From: Pseudomonas putida
GTDB taxonomy: Bacteria; Pseudomonadota; Gammaproteobacteria; Pseudomonadales; Pseudomonadaceae
Direction of reading: 5' to 3'
NCBI RefSeq assembly: GCF_009883635.2
Contig: NZ_CP026115.2
Location: 248,001 to 312,000, forward strand
DNA length: 64,000 nt
Shown one piece after another: positions 53,854 through 62,704 of this stretch. Both the position numbers and the translations under genes were made by a program. Under the pieces are notes generated by a model. The model saw nothing but the letters and a program-made list of their open reading frames with translations, was not told where the DNA came from and did not search any database. Positions within the stretch are counted from its first letter, which is position 1, and the number at the start of each line of letters is the position of its first letter.

Positions 53854-55155
53854 TTAAAGGTTGTAAGCCCGCTCATTGTGCTTCGCCAGGTCCAGCCCCT
53901 GCTCTTCCTCTTCCCGGCTGGCCCGCAACCCCACTGTCAGCTTGATCGCCCCAAGAATCGCCCAGCTCACCACGAAGCAGTAAACAAAGGTGAACGCCAC
54001 ACCCTTGAGCTGCACCAGCGCCTGTCCGATCGGCGAAGCGCCCTCCACATACCCGCCCAACGCCGGCGCCGCAAACGCCCCGGTCAACACCGCCCCGACC
54101 ATCCCGCCTACCCCATGCAGCCCGAACACATCCAGGCTGTCGTCATACCCCAGCGCCTGCTTCAAGCGGGTCACGGCAAAGAAGCAGATCGCCCCGGTCA
54201 GCAAGCCGATGACCACCGCCCCCAACGGCCCGACAAACGCACAGGCCGGCGTGATCCCCACCAGCCCGGCCAATGCCCCCGAGGCCGCACCCAACGCGGT
54301 AGGCCGACCATGCATGACCTTCTCGGTCAGCAACCAGCCGACAATCCCGGCACACGCCGCCACCATGGTCGCCAGCATCACCACCCCTGCCCCTTCGTTG
54401 GCCGCAAGCCCGGAGCCTACGTTGAAGCCGAACCAGCCAACCCACAGCAGTCCCGCGCCGACCAGGGTGAAGCCGAGGTTGTGCGGCGGCATGGCCACCT
54501 GCGGGTAACCCTTGCGCTTGCCCAGCATCAACGCGGCGGCCAATGCCGCTACACCGGAGTTGATGTGCACCGCAGTGCCGCCAGCAAAGTCCAGCACCCC
54601 CCAGTTGACCATCAGCGCCCCCGGCCCGCCCCACACCATATGGGCGATCGGCGCGTACACCAGGACGAACCAGGCCGCCATGAACAGCAGCGAGGCGCTG
54701 AACTTCATGCGCTCGGCAAAACCACCGGCGATCAGTGCCGGGGTGATGATGGCGAAGGTTAGCTGGAATACCGCGAATACCCCTTCCGGGATGGTGCCGA
54801 CCAGGCTGTCGTGGCCGATGTTCAGCATCAGTGCCTTGTCCAACCCGCCGATGAAGCTGTTGAGGGTCAGCTGCCCCTCGACCATGCCGGTGGTGTCCAC
54901 CACCAGGCTGTAGCCGAACAGCACCCAGAGGATACCGATCACCCCGGCCACGGCGAACAGCTGGGTGAATACCGAAAGGAAGTTCTTCGCCCGTACCATG
55001 CCGCCATAGAACAGCGCCAGGCCCGGGATGCACATCATCAGCACAAACATCGCGGCGCAGATCATCCAGGCGGTGTTGCCCGTATCCAGGGCAGGTTCGG
55101 CGGCGTAGGCCAACGGCGTCAACGCGAACAGCACAACAGCTAGGGCAAGCTTCAT
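53854..55155 (-). CDS. amtB: Ammonium transporter
   Basis: 433 residues: signal peptide (about 1-22, ending AYAAE) and 11 membrane segments of the Amt/Rh family (MMCIPGLALFYGGMVRAKN, GGFAERMKFSASLLFM and VHINSGVAALAAAL with the conserved pore histidine). GGAG sets the ATG at 55155. It is 59 bases downstream of the FMN-type glutamate synthase gene with a hairpin between them. Amt proteins usually pair with glnK, absent here; this copy looks dedicated to the amine/ammonium operon upstream. Confidence 0.93.
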   Translation of the reverse strand: MKLALAVVLFALTPLAYAAEPALDTGNTAWMICAAMFVLMMCIPGLALFYGGMVRAKNFLSVFTQLFAVAGVIGILWVLFGYSLVVDTTGMVEGQLTLNSFIGGLDKALMLNIGHDSLVGTIPEGVFAVFQLTFAIITPALIAGGFAERMKFSASLLFMAAWFVLVYAPIAHMVWGGPGALMVNWGVLDFAGGTAVHINSGVAALAAALMLGKRKGYPQVAMPPHNLGFTLVGAGLLWVGWFGFNVGSGLAANEGAGVVMLATMVAACAGIVGWLLTEKVMHGRPTALGAASGALAGLVGITPACAFVGPLGAVVIGLLTGAICFFAVTRLKQALGYDDSLDVFGLHGVGGMVGAVLTGAFAAPALGGYVEGASPIGQALVQLKGVAFTFVYCFVVSWAILGAIKLTVGLRASREEEEQGLDLAKHNERAYNL

Positions 55156-55179
55156 GGAGTCACTCCTGTGCAAATTAGA

Positions 55180-55203
55180 ACCGCCGGCGCGAAGGCCGGC
55201 GGT
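55180..55203 (-). terminator. Hairpin between the glxD-like gene and amtB
   Basis: ACCGCCGGC and GCCGGCGGT form a perfect 9-bp stem with a 6-base loop, followed on the minus strand by a weak TTCTAATTTG. It may terminate part of the transcripts before amtB. Confidence 0.5.
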
Positions 55204-55214
55204 GTCGAGGCGGT

Positions 55215-56540
55215 TCAGTACTGGGCCTGGCCCGGCACCCAGGCGGTGCCGGCCAGCGGCACCCGGGCCATGGCGGCGGCCTCGACGGTCAGTGCCACCA
55301 GGTCCTCGGGGTCGAGGTTGTGCAGGTGCGACTTACCGCAGGCGCGGGCCATGGTCTGCGCTTCCAGCACCAGCACCCGCAGGTAGTTGGCCAGGCGCCG
55401 GCCCGCCTCTTCCGGATTCAGGCGCCTGGCCAGTTCCGGGTCCTGGGTGGTGATGCCGGCCGGGTCGCGGCCGTTCTGCCAGTCGTCGTAGAAGCCGGCA
55501 GCCGAGCCGATCGTCTTCAGCTCGCTGTCCAGTCGCGGGTGGTTGTCGCCCAGGGCGATCAGCGCCGCCGTGCCGATGGCCACCGCGTCGGCGCCCAGGG
55601 CCATGGCCTTGGCCACGTCGGCACCGTTGCGGATGCCACCAGAGACGATCAGCTGCACCTTGCGGTGCATGCCCATTTCCTGCAGCGCCTGCACCGCCTG
55701 TGGAATGGCCGGCAGAATCGGGATGCCGACGTGTTCGATAAACACTTCCTGGGTGGCCGCGGTGCCGCCCTGCATGCCGTCGAGCACGATCACGTCGGCA
55801 CCGGCCTTCACCGCCAGCTTGACGTCGTAGTACGGGCGGCTGGCGCCGATCTTCACGTAGATCGGTTTCTCCCAGTCGGTGATTTCGCGGATTTCGGCAA
55901 TCTTGATCGCCAGGTCGTCCGGGCCGGTCCAGTCCGGGTGGCGGCAGGCGCTGCGCTGGTCGACGCCGATCGGCAAGGTGCGCATGCCAGCGACGCGCTC
56001 GGTAACCTTCATACCCAGCAGCATGCCGCCACCGCCGGGCTTGGCACCCTGGCCGAGGACGATCTCGATGGCGTCGGCCTTGCGCAGGTCGTCGGGGTTC
56101 ATGCCGTAACGCGACGGCAGGTACTGGTACACCAGGTGCTGCGACTGGCCGCGCTCTTCCGGGGTCATGCCGCCGTCACCCGTAGTGGTGCTGGTGCCGG
56201 CAATGGTCGCGCCACGGCCCAGGGCCTCCTTGGCGTTGGCCGATAGTGCGCCGAAGCTCATGCCGGCAATGGTCACCGGGATTTTCAGGTGGATCGGCTT
56301 CTTGGCGAAGCGGTTGCCCAGCACCACGTCGGTGCCGCATTTTTCGCGGTAGCCTTCCAGCGGGTAGCGCGACACGCTGGCGCCGAGCAGCAGCAGGTCG
56401 TCGAAGTGCGGCACGCGGCGCTTGGTGCCGCCGCCGCGGATGTCGTAGATGCCGGTTTCGGCGGCACGCTGGATTTCCTGGATGGTCAGGCGATCGAAGG
56501 TGGCCGACTCACGCAGAACCGGGGGGAATTGCTCGCTCAT
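55215..56540 (-). CDS. FMN-binding glutamate synthase-like protein (GlxD/MgsC type)
   Basis: 441 residues corresponding to the FMN/iron-sulfur synthase domain of GltB: the barrel opening MSFGALSANAKEALGRGA, GEGAKPGGGG-type loop (QGAKPGGGGMLLGMKV), VIVLDGMQGGTAATQEVF and the flavin loop SGGIRNGADVAKAMALGADA. Subunits of this split form make glutamate or, with the partner ligase, N-methylglutamate from glutamate plus amine. It follows the GXGXG-domain gene by 15 bases. Confidence 0.9.
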   Translation of the reverse strand: MSEQFPPVLRESATFDRLTIQEIQRAAETGIYDIRGGGTKRRVPHFDDLLLLGASVSRYPLEGYREKCGTDVVLGNRFAKKPIHLKIPVTIAGMSFGALSANAKEALGRGATIAGTSTTTGDGGMTPEERGQSQHLVYQYLPSRYGMNPDDLRKADAIEIVLGQGAKPGGGGMLLGMKVTERVAGMRTLPIGVDQRSACRHPDWTGPDDLAIKIAEIREITDWEKPIYVKIGASRPYYDVKLAVKAGADVIVLDGMQGGTAATQEVFIEHVGIPILPAIPQAVQALQEMGMHRKVQLIVSGGIRNGADVAKAMALGADAVAIGTAALIALGDNHPRLDSELKTIGSAAGFYDDWQNGRDPAGITTQDPELARRLNPEEAGRRLANYLRVLVLEAQTMARACGKSHLHNLDPEDLVALTVEAAAMARVPLAGTAWVPGQAQY

Positions 56541-56555
56541 GGGAATGCTCCTGGA

Positions 56556-57230
56556 TCAGTACGCGCTGGCGTTGTCGACTTTGAAGTTGTACAGCTGGCG
56601 GGCCGAGCCGTAGCGTTTGAAATCGGCGGCCTTGTGTTCCAGCCCCGCCTTGTTCAGCAAGTCCTGCAGCTCTTGCAGGTGCTCGGCGCGCATCTCTTTC
56701 TCGATGCAGTCCGAACCCAACGACTGCACCGAACCCTTGACGTAGATGCGCACCTCGTACAGCGAATCGCCCAGCGCATCACCGGCATCGCCACACACCA
56801 CCAGGCGCCCGGCCTGGCCCATGAAGCAGCTCATGTGGCCGATGCTGCCGCCGACCACGATGTCCACACCCTTCATCGAGATGCCACAGCGCGCGCCGGC
56901 ATCGCCCTCGATCACCAGCAAGCCACCATGGGCGGTGGCGCCAGCGGCCTGGGAGGCACTGCCCTTGACCCGCACCGAGCCGGACATCATGTTCTCGGCC
57001 ACGCCCACGCCGACGTTGCCATGCACGGTGACGCTGGCCTGCTGGTTCATCCCGGCGCAGTAGTAGCCGGCATGGCCTTCGATATCCACCGACACGGCGG
57101 CGTTGATGCCCACCGCCAGGTTGTGCTTGCCGTCAGGGTGGGTCACCCGCCACTCGCGGTCCTGCACCTCGCCATGCAGGGCCTGGTTGAGCATGCGCAC
57201 CGAGGCGCTGGAAAGGTCGATCGTCTTCAT
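56556..57230 (-). CDS. GXGXG-motif glutamate synthase-like protein (GlxC/MgsB type)
   Basis: 224 residues with the right-handed beta-helix of the GltB C-terminal domain: repeated G-x-G turns (VHGNVGVGVAENMMSG, AHGGLLVIEGDAGARCG, VVGGSIGHMSCFMGQAGR). GGAG sets the ATG at 57230; the longer in-frame sequence upstream is antisense to or outside the next gene. It lies between the amidotransferase and FMN subunit genes, giving the GltB domains as three separate polypeptides. Confidence 0.9.
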   Translation of the reverse strand: MKTIDLSSASVRMLNQALHGEVQDREWRVTHPDGKHNLAVGINAAVSVDIEGHAGYYCAGMNQQASVTVHGNVGVGVAENMMSGSVRVKGSASQAAGATAHGGLLVIEGDAGARCGISMKGVDIVVGGSIGHMSCFMGQAGRLVVCGDAGDALGDSLYEVRIYVKGSVQSLGSDCIEKEMRAEHLQELQDLLNKAGLEHKAADFKRYGSARQLYNFKVDNASAY

Positions 57231-57256
57231 GAATGTCTCCAGTGATTCGGTGGGGG

Positions 57257-58162
57257 TCAGGCGCTTTCGCGTTCCCAGACGTACAGGGTGGCCGGCGCCG
57301 GCTCCCAGACCTTGGCGTGCTCGATGCCCGGCAGGCTGGCCAGGGCCTGATATTCGGAGGCCATGGCCACATAGTCGTCGGTCTCGGCCAGCACGGCAGG
57401 CTTGCAGGCGATCGGGTCGCGGATCACGGCAAATCCGTTGCGGGTGCCGATGGCGAAGGTGAAGAAGCCGTCCAGGTCTTGCAGCGCGCCTTCCAGGGCC
57501 TGGGCCAGGGTGTCGCCCTGCTGCAGGCGCCAGGCCAGGTAGCCGGCCGCCACCTCGGTGTCGTTGTCGGTCTCGAAGCTGATGCCTTCGCGCTTGAGTG
57601 CCTGACGCAGGCGGAAGTGGTTGGACAGCGAGCCGTTGTGCACCAGGCACAGGTCGGCACCGGTGGAAAACGGGTGGCTGCCTTCCATGGTCACGGCGCT
57701 TTCGGTGGCCATGCGGGTATGGCCGATGATGTGGCTGCCCTGCATGCCAGCCAGGCCGAAGCGGCTGGAGATTTCCGCCGGCAGGCCCATACCCTTGAGG
57801 ATCTCGATGCTCTGCCCGGCACTCATGATGCGCACGCCCGGCGCCAGTTCGGCGAGCGCGGCGCGGGCGCTGGCTTCATCGGCATGCACCTTGAGAACCG
57901 CCGCGCTGGCGTTCTGGAACCAATCCAGCGAGCACCCCAGGCGCCCTTCCAGCTGGCCCATCAAGGTCGCCCAAGGGTAGTTGATGTCCGTTGCCTGCAG
58001 GGTCAGCTTGACCCAGCCTTCGGCCACTTCGTCACCGTAGATGGCGAAGCCGGCGCTGTCCGGGCCACGGTCGGTCATGGCTTCGAGCATGGGTTCGAAG
58101 AGCTTGCCGAGCTGGGCTTCCAGCGCTGGCTTTTTCAGGTACAGACCTACGATTCCACACAT
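57257..58162 (-). CDS. Class II glutamine amidotransferase (GlxB/MgsA type)
   Basis: 301 residues starting MCGIVGLYLKK; Cys2 is the N-terminal nucleophile that releases ammonia or amine from gamma-glutamyl substrates. Conserved RGPDSAGFAIYG near residue 32, GHTRMATESAV and HNGSLSNHF complete the active site. It corresponds to the N-terminal domain of GltB. Second gene of the operon, 66 bases after the glnT-like gene. Confidence 0.92.
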   Translation of the reverse strand: MCGIVGLYLKKPALEAQLGKLFEPMLEAMTDRGPDSAGFAIYGDEVAEGWVKLTLQATDINYPWATLMGQLEGRLGCSLDWFQNASAAVLKVHADEASARAALAELAPGVRIMSAGQSIEILKGMGLPAEISSRFGLAGMQGSHIIGHTRMATESAVTMEGSHPFSTGADLCLVHNGSLSNHFRLRQALKREGISFETDNDTEVAAGYLAWRLQQGDTLAQALEGALQDLDGFFTFAIGTRNGFAVIRDPIACKPAVLAETDDYVAMASEYQALASLPGIEHAKVWEPAPATLYVWERESA

Positions 58163-58228
58163 GGTGATACTCCTTCCAGGCAGTGGGTAGCCGCTGTATT
58201 CGCCGCCACCCAGGTATAGGGTTGGCGG

Positions 58229-59563
58229 TCAGAAGAATTCGGTGTAACGCTGGATTTCCCAGTCGGAGACGTGGCGGCAGTACTCCACCCACTCCATGCG
58301 CTTGAGCTTGATGAACTCGTCGACGATCTCGGCGCCGAGCACCTCGCGGAACAGCGGGTCGGCCTCCAGCGCATCAGCGGCTTCCTTGAGCGATTGCGGC
58401 AAGGTCTTGATGCCGCGTGCGGCGATTTCTTCGAGGCTCAGGTTGTAGAGGTTCTCGTTGCACATCTCGCCCGGTTCCAGCTGGCGGTCGATGCCATCGA
58501 GGCCGGCGGCGATGATCGCGGCGGTGACCAGGTATGGGTTGCAGCCGGCGTCCGGCAGGCGGAACTCAAGGCGGCCATAGGGGATGCGCACCATCGCCGA
58601 ACGGTTGTTGGCGCCGTAGGCGACAAAGGCCGGCGCCCAGGTGGCGCCGGACAGCGAGCGGCCGACCACCAGGCGCTTGTACGAGTTGACCGTGGGTGCG
58701 GCGAAGGCACACAGCGCTGGGCCGTGGGCCAGCAAGCCGGCGGCGAAGTGGTAGGCCAGTTTCGACAGGCCCATGCCGCTGCTGTCGGAGGGGTCGTGAA
58801 ACAGGTTCTTGTTGCTGCTGCTGGCCAGCGACAGGTGGAAGTGCATGCCGTTGCCGGCGCGCTTGGGGTCGGGCTTGGGCATGAACGAGCAGATCATGCC
58901 CAGGTCGTTGGCGATCTCGCCGGCGGCCATGCGAAAGAAGGTGAAACGGTCGGCCGACTCCATAGCGTCGCTGTAGGTGTAGTTGATCTCGAACTGGCCG
59001 TTGGCGTCTTCATGGTCGATCTGGTAGATGTCGAAGCCGACCGGCTGCAAGGCCTCGGTAAGGCGTTCGAGGAACAGCCGCGAGCGCGACAGGCCCTTGT
59101 AGTCGTAGCAAGGCTTGTCGAGGTTGTCGGAGGCGTCCACCAGCTGCAGCTTGCCGCCTTCGTCGCGGCGGAACAGGCTGAACTCGGGCTCAAGGCCGGT
59201 ATTCAGGGTCCAGCCCTTGTCGGCCAGGCGCTGCACCTGCTGCTGCAAAACGTAACGGCTGTCGTAGGGCCACGGCTGGCCGTTGACATGGCCCACGCAC
59301 ACCACCCGCCCATAGCCCGGCTGCCAAGGTACCGGGATCAGCGTGGAGAGATCGCCACGGGCCATGAAATCCGGGCCATGGGGCTCCATGCCCATGCCGC
59401 AGATGGCGAACCCGGCAAAGCCGGCGCCCTCTTCAGCCACCATCTTGAGGCCCGATACCGGCACCGACTTGGTCTTCGCCGAACCGTGGATATCGACGAA
59501 CTGCGCCAGCACATACTTGATGCCGTACTGGTCGAGGGTGCGCTGGGTTTCTGCTGGCAACAT
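58229..59563 (-). CDS. glnT: Type III glutamine synthetase-like ligase (GlnT/gamma-glutamylmethylamide synthetase family)
   Basis: 444 residues, glutamine-synthetase fold: [14 protein letters not shown] at the N-terminus, metal-binding LEPEFSLF near 124, [15 protein letters not shown], the ATP site [10 protein letters not shown], and [22 protein letters not shown]. The length equals that of gamma-glutamylmethylamide synthetase. It ligates glutamate with ammonia or an alkylamine; paired with the glx/mgs subunits it would pass the amine on. It is the promoter-proximal gene of a five-gene operon ending in amtB and is divergent from an XRE-cupin regulator. Confidence 0.88.
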   Translation of the reverse strand: MLPAETQRTLDQYGIKYVLAQFVDIHGSAKTKSVPVSGLKMVAEEGAGFAGFAICGMGMEPHGPDFMARGDLSTLIPVPWQPGYGRVVCVGHVNGQPWPYDSRYVLQQQVQRLADKGWTLNTGLEPEFSLFRRDEGGKLQLVDASDNLDKPCYDYKGLSRSRLFLERLTEALQPVGFDIYQIDHEDANGQFEINYTYSDAMESADRFTFFRMAAGEIANDLGMICSFMPKPDPKRAGNGMHFHLSLASSSNKNLFHDPSDSSGMGLSKLAYHFAAGLLAHGPALCAFAAPTVNSYKRLVVGRSLSGATWAPAFVAYGANNRSAMVRIPYGRLEFRLPDAGCNPYLVTAAIIAAGLDGIDRQLEPGEMCNENLYNLSLEEIAARGIKTLPQSLKEAADALEADPLFREVLGAEIVDEFIKLKRMEWVEYCRHVSDWEIQRYTEFF

Positions 59564-59601
59564 GGGTTGATCACTCCTGGGTGAGGGGCACTAATTCCAC
59601 A

Positions 59602-59621
59602 TGAGAAACTTACTTTCCTCA
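59602..59621. promoter_or_regulatory. Imperfect palindrome at the glnT start site
   Basis: TGAGAAA and TTTCCTCA arms with a 5-base centre lie over the predicted glnT transcription start. A matching half-site TGAGGAAA is at 59822-59829 before the XRE-cupin gene, so the divergent regulator may bind both. Confidence 0.45.
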
Positions 59622-59626
59622 CAGGA

Positions 59627-59644
59627 ATGCAATGGGCTTGCCAA
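59627..59644 (-). promoter_or_regulatory. Sigma-54 promoter of the glnT-glx-amtB operon
   Basis: Reading the minus strand, TTGGCAAGCCCATTGCAT has GG and GC 10 bases apart and differs from the consensus core by little. It predicts transcription start near 59617, 54 bases before the glnT ATG. Confidence 0.82.
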
Positions 59645-59672
59645 TTCATGATCAACCCAAGTTATGTTGCGT

Positions 59673-59764
59673 CTGTACCGGCCCCTTCGCGGGGCAAGCC
59701 CGCTCCTACAAGGGACGCGTATCCCTTGTAGGAGCGGGCTTGCTCCGCGAAGAGGCCGGTACAG
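59673..59764. repeat. REP element pair (inverted)
   Basis: Inverted REP copies (CCTTCGCGGGGCAAGCCCGC and inverse) with CTGTACCGG/CCGGTACAG outer arms, between the sigma-54 box and the NtrC-like site of the divergent region. Confidence 0.88.
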
Positions 59765-59854
59765 GCAACACATAAATGGGGCAGATTTTCATGCTGTATT
59801 TATGGGAAAATTGTTTTCATCTGAGGAAATCGACGGCCAACGCAGCCGCCTTTC

Positions 59855-59869
59855 GCACTTTCCCGGTGC
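59855..59869. promoter_or_regulatory. NtrC-like binding site
   Basis: GCACTTTCCCGGTGC fits GCACY-N5-RGTGC exactly and is extended by C/G to a 17-base near-palindrome. It is about 210 bases upstream of the glnT sigma-54 box and 41 bases before the XRE-cupin ATG, a normal enhancer distance. Confidence 0.6.
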
Positions 59870-59909
59870 GAAAAATTTATTCTTGAACTGAAACCGTGCA
59901 GGACATACG

Positions 59910-60503
59910 ATGCCAACCGAAACCCCACCGCGCCTTCGCCTGGAGCAATACCTGGGCCTGCAGATCAAGCGCCAGCGCCAGGCCCAGTCGCTCAAGCTCG
60001 CCGATGTGGCGCGCATCGCCGGCATCAGCCAGGGCATGCTGAGCAAGATCGAGAACGCCCAGGTATCCACCAGCCTCGATACCCTGAGCCGACTGTGCGA
60101 TGTGTTGGGGATGCCGATGGCCAAGCTGTTCAGCCAATATGACCAGCCCGATGGCAATGCCTTGCTGGTCAAGGCCGGTGAAGGGCTTGAGGTGGTGCGC
60201 CGCGGCACCGAGAAGGGCCATACTTACCATTTGCTCAATCACGCCAGGGGCCCGAAGAAAAACTTCGAGGCGTACATGGTGACCATGGATGACGCCAGCG
60301 AAGAGTTCCCGACCTTCGCCCACCCCGGTACCGAGTTCCTGCACCTGCTGGAGGGCGAGCTGGTCTACCGCCACGGCAACCAGCTCTACCACATGCAGGC
60401 CGGCGACAGCCTGACCTTCGATGGCGAAACCCCGCACGGCCCTGAGCAGCTGGTACAGGTGCCGATCCGCCTGCTGTCGATCATGAACTACGGTGAGGAA
60501 TAA
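59910..60503 (+). CDS. XRE family regulator with C-terminal cupin domain
   Basis: 197 residues: XRE helix-turn-helix (about 12-68, LKLADVARIAGISQGMLSKIENAQVS) and a cupin sensor (about 110-190, HPGTEFLHLLEGELVYRHGNQLYHMQAGDSL). The layout is that of PuuR/SutR-type regulators. Divergent from the glnT operon, it probably regulates it in response to the amine or a gamma-glutamyl intermediate, in addition to nitrogen control through sigma-54. Confidence 0.9.
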   Translation: MPTETPPRLRLEQYLGLQIKRQRQAQSLKLADVARIAGISQGMLSKIENAQVSTSLDTLSRLCDVLGMPMAKLFSQYDQPDGNALLVKAGEGLEVVRRGTEKGHTYHLLNHARGPKKNFEAYMVTMDDASEEFPTFAHPGTEFLHLLEGELVYRHGNQLYHMQAGDSLTFDGETPHGPEQLVQVPIRLLSIMNYGEE

Positions 60504-60595
60504 CAAGGCGCTGCAAGGCAACAGCCAATGTCGCGATCAGACAAGCACACGTCGCCCGCAATCGGCTTGCAAACCGTGTCTACAAAAATAATACA

Positions 60596-60633
60596 CACAT
60601 CGACCAGCCCCGCGCCGTGGGCTGATCGATGTG
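60596..60633. terminator. 15-bp hairpin after the XRE-cupin gene
   Basis: CACATCGACCAGCCC pairs with GGGCTGATCGATGTG (one G-U pair) around an 8-base loop. No U run follows on the plus strand; on the minus strand it is followed by TGTATTATTTTTG. It is the only strong structure in the 295-base gap before the EamA gene, where I see no other gene. Confidence 0.45.
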
Positions 60634-60798
60634 GTATTCGCGAGTAAAACAGCCTCGCTTCACAATTCCAACGCTGTGGCGCCTTTTTGCACCGGGCAGT
60701 TCGTCCGGGCTCATAACGATAAAACTCCCAGTATTAGAGACCCGCGCCGCGCCAATCGGGAGTGTTTGCGCGCGCCACATTGTGAAGACTTGACTGCC

Positions 60799-61728
60799 AT
60801 GATCGCGACTTCAATCCCCGTAGCCGGTGCTGCCACCGGCCACCGTAACGCCCTGTGCGTTGCCCACATCGCCGCTGTGCTGTTCGGCTTGACCGGTATC
60901 CTCGGTCACCTGATTGACGCCGACGCCAGCATCATCACCTTCGGCCGCGCCACCTTCGCCTTCATCGCCCTGGGCTTCGTCGCCGGGCTCAAGGGCACCC
61001 GCCTGCTCGACGCGCTGACCCTGCGCAACCTGCCGGTGCTGGGCCTGACCGGCGCCCTGCTGGCGACCCACTGGGTGACCTTCTTCATCGCTGTCAAAGT
61101 GGGCGGCGTGGCCGTGGCCACCCTCGGTTTTGCCAGCTTCCCGGCCTTCATCGCCATGATCGAACGCGGCGTGTTCGGCCAGCGCATCGGCGCCGTGCAA
61201 GGTTTGCTGCTGTTGATGGTAACGGCGGGCCTGGTGCTGGTGGTGCCGACCTTCGACCTGCTCGACAAAGGCACCGTCGGCCTGCTCTGGGGCCTGGGCT
61301 CGGGCCTGGCGTTCGCACTGCTGACCGTGGCCAACCGCCGTAACGGCTCGAGCATGAATGCCATGCAGGTGGCGTTCTGGCAGAACGTGGTGGTAGCTGC
61401 GCTGGTCGCGCCGTTCGCCTTCAGCCACCTGGGCAACACCAGCCTGGGCAGCAATGACTGGGTCAACCTGGCGCTGCTGGGGGTGTTCTGCACCGGGCTG
61501 TCGCAGTTCCTGTTCGTCAAGAGTCTGGAAGGGCTGGAGGCGCGCACCGCCGGCATGATCATCGCGCTGGAGCCGGTCTATGCGATTCTCGGCGCCTGGT
61601 GGCTGTTCGGTGACCAGCCGACGCTGCGCATGGCCGCCGGTGCTGCGCTGATCGTACTGGCGACCATTCTGGCAGCGGCACGCAAGGCCCCGGCTGAACA
61701 AGGCGATACCAGCCGCTGCGCGCATTGA
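60799..61728 (+). CDS. EamA/DMT family transporter
   Basis: 309 residues with about 10 membrane segments in two EamA repeats (about 25-155 and 165-300). Signature elements: VLFGLTGILGHLI, ALLATHWVTFFIAVKVGGVAVATLGFA and the second-repeat EGLEARTAGMIIALEPVYAI. I start at 60799 because the N-terminal extension upstream is not membrane-like. Exports or imports an unknown small metabolite. It converges on the nrtR gene. Confidence 0.88.
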   Translation: MIATSIPVAGAATGHRNALCVAHIAAVLFGLTGILGHLIDADASIITFGRATFAFIALGFVAGLKGTRLLDALTLRNLPVLGLTGALLATHWVTFFIAVKVGGVAVATLGFASFPAFIAMIERGVFGQRIGAVQGLLLLMVTAGLVLVVPTFDLLDKGTVGLLWGLGSGLAFALLTVANRRNGSSMNAMQVAFWQNVVVAALVAPFAFSHLGNTSLGSNDWVNLALLGVFCTGLSQFLFVKSLEGLEARTAGMIIALEPVYAILGAWWLFGDQPTLRMAAGAALIVLATILAAARKAPAEQGDTSRCAH

Positions 61729-61732
61729 CCTG

Positions 61733-61849
61733 TGTGGGAGCGGCCTTGTGTCGCGAAAGGGCCGCAAAGCGGCCCCCGCAATTTGTGCGTTTGCGCTGAA
61801 ATCCCGGGGCCGCTACGCGGCCCTTTCGCGACACAAGGCCGCTCCCACA
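61733..61849. repeat. Inverted repeat pair, REP variant
   Basis: TGTGGGAGCGGCCTTGTGTC...GGGCC and its inverse, each with a GGCCGCAAAGCGGCC-type hairpin; a different REP consensus from the others in the window. Between the convergent eamA and nrtR genes. Confidence 0.85.
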
Positions 61850-61862
61850 AGTAAGGCGTCGC

Positions 61863-62567
61863 TCAGGCGCCTTCGGGTAGAAGGCTCCGGTCGAACATGA
61901 ACACCCGCTCCCCCTGCGGCGTGTACTGATACAACTGCTGCGGCCGCCCCAGCCTGGGCTGGTTCTTCTCCCCGGTATCCCGCACCCACCCCAGCTCGCG
62001 CAAACGCTCCAGGCGCTTGCGCAGCGAGGTGTTGTTCACCGCCTGCCCCAGGCACGCCTGCACCGCCCCCAGCGCATCGAGCACGGTGAACTTCTGCGCC
62101 AGCAGGTACAACGGCAAGCTGCTGTACACCGTCTTCGAAGCCAACCGCTCGCGGGCACGCTCGGCCAGCAGGTTATGGTCGAACGGCAGCAGCACCTTGC
62201 GGTCAATCACGCTGTCCAGGTCGAAAAACGCCAGCTGCTCACCCTCGACCTGCTGCTGCGGATCGAGCAATGCCAGGTAGAAGGTACTCAACGACCACCC
62301 ACGCGGGTCACGGAAGGCATTGCCTTCGGTACCCACCTGTTCGAGGTAGCGCGGCAGTACCAGGGCTTTCTCGCGCAGGGCGCGTTCGGCAGCGCCCTCG
62401 AGGCTGGTGTCCGGGGTACGGCCATTGACGATCACGCCAGGCAAGGCCCACTGGCCGACATGGGGCTCGCGCTCACGACGGTGCAACAACACTTGCAGAT
62501 GCTGGGCATCAGGGGCCAGGCGCAGGGCGACGATATCGACACTGGCCAGAACTTCGACTGTACTCAC
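61863..62567 (-). CDS. nrtR: NrtR-type regulator of NAD salvage (Nudix-related)
   Basis: About 234 residues: a Nudix-like domain (about 1-145) with a degenerate Nudix box (GVIVNGRTPDTSLEGAAERA and then REKALV, lacking the REUxEExGU catalytic glutamates) and a winged helix (about 150-225, VNNTSLRKRLERLRELGWV). This is the NrtR architecture, which senses ADP-ribose and represses NAD salvage. I prefer the GTG at 62567 (AAGGAG 7 bases upstream) over the ATG at 62585 with no ribosome-binding site. Divergent from pncA-pncB. Confidence 0.88.
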   Translation of the reverse strand: MSTVEVLASVDIVALRLAPDAQHLQVLLHRREREPHVGQWALPGVIVNGRTPDTSLEGAAERALREKALVLPRYLEQVGTEGNAFRDPRGWSLSTFYLALLDPQQQVEGEQLAFFDLDSVIDRKVLLPFDHNLLAERARERLASKTVYSSLPLYLLAQKFTVLDALGAVQACLGQAVNNTSLRKRLERLRELGWVRDTGEKNQPRLGRPQQLYQYTPQGERVFMFDRSLLPEGA

Positions 62568-62640
62568 CGGGGACTCCTTGTTCATCAGCGCAATAATCCA
62601 CCAGAGCTTCTAAGTATGGCAACCCGCAATCGCGTAGCAA

Positions 62641-62654
62641 GTGTCACTTGACAC
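62641..62654. promoter_or_regulatory. Candidate NrtR operator
   Basis: GTGTCACTTGACAC is a perfect palindrome with a 2-base centre and overlaps TTGACA, the likely -35 of pncA (AATTAT 18 bases on). It lies between the divergent nrtR and pncA starts, so both could be controlled. Confidence 0.6.
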
Positions 62655-62704
62655 ACTTAATGCACCAGGTGAATTATATGGTCATTCCAGCGAGGAGACC
62701 CGCC

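Noticed and set aside
56556..57650. Longer GlxC-like protein with about 140 extra N-terminal residues
   Set aside because: The extension is an out-of-frame reading of the amidotransferase gene; GGAG and MKTIDLSSASVRML at 57230 mark the true start.
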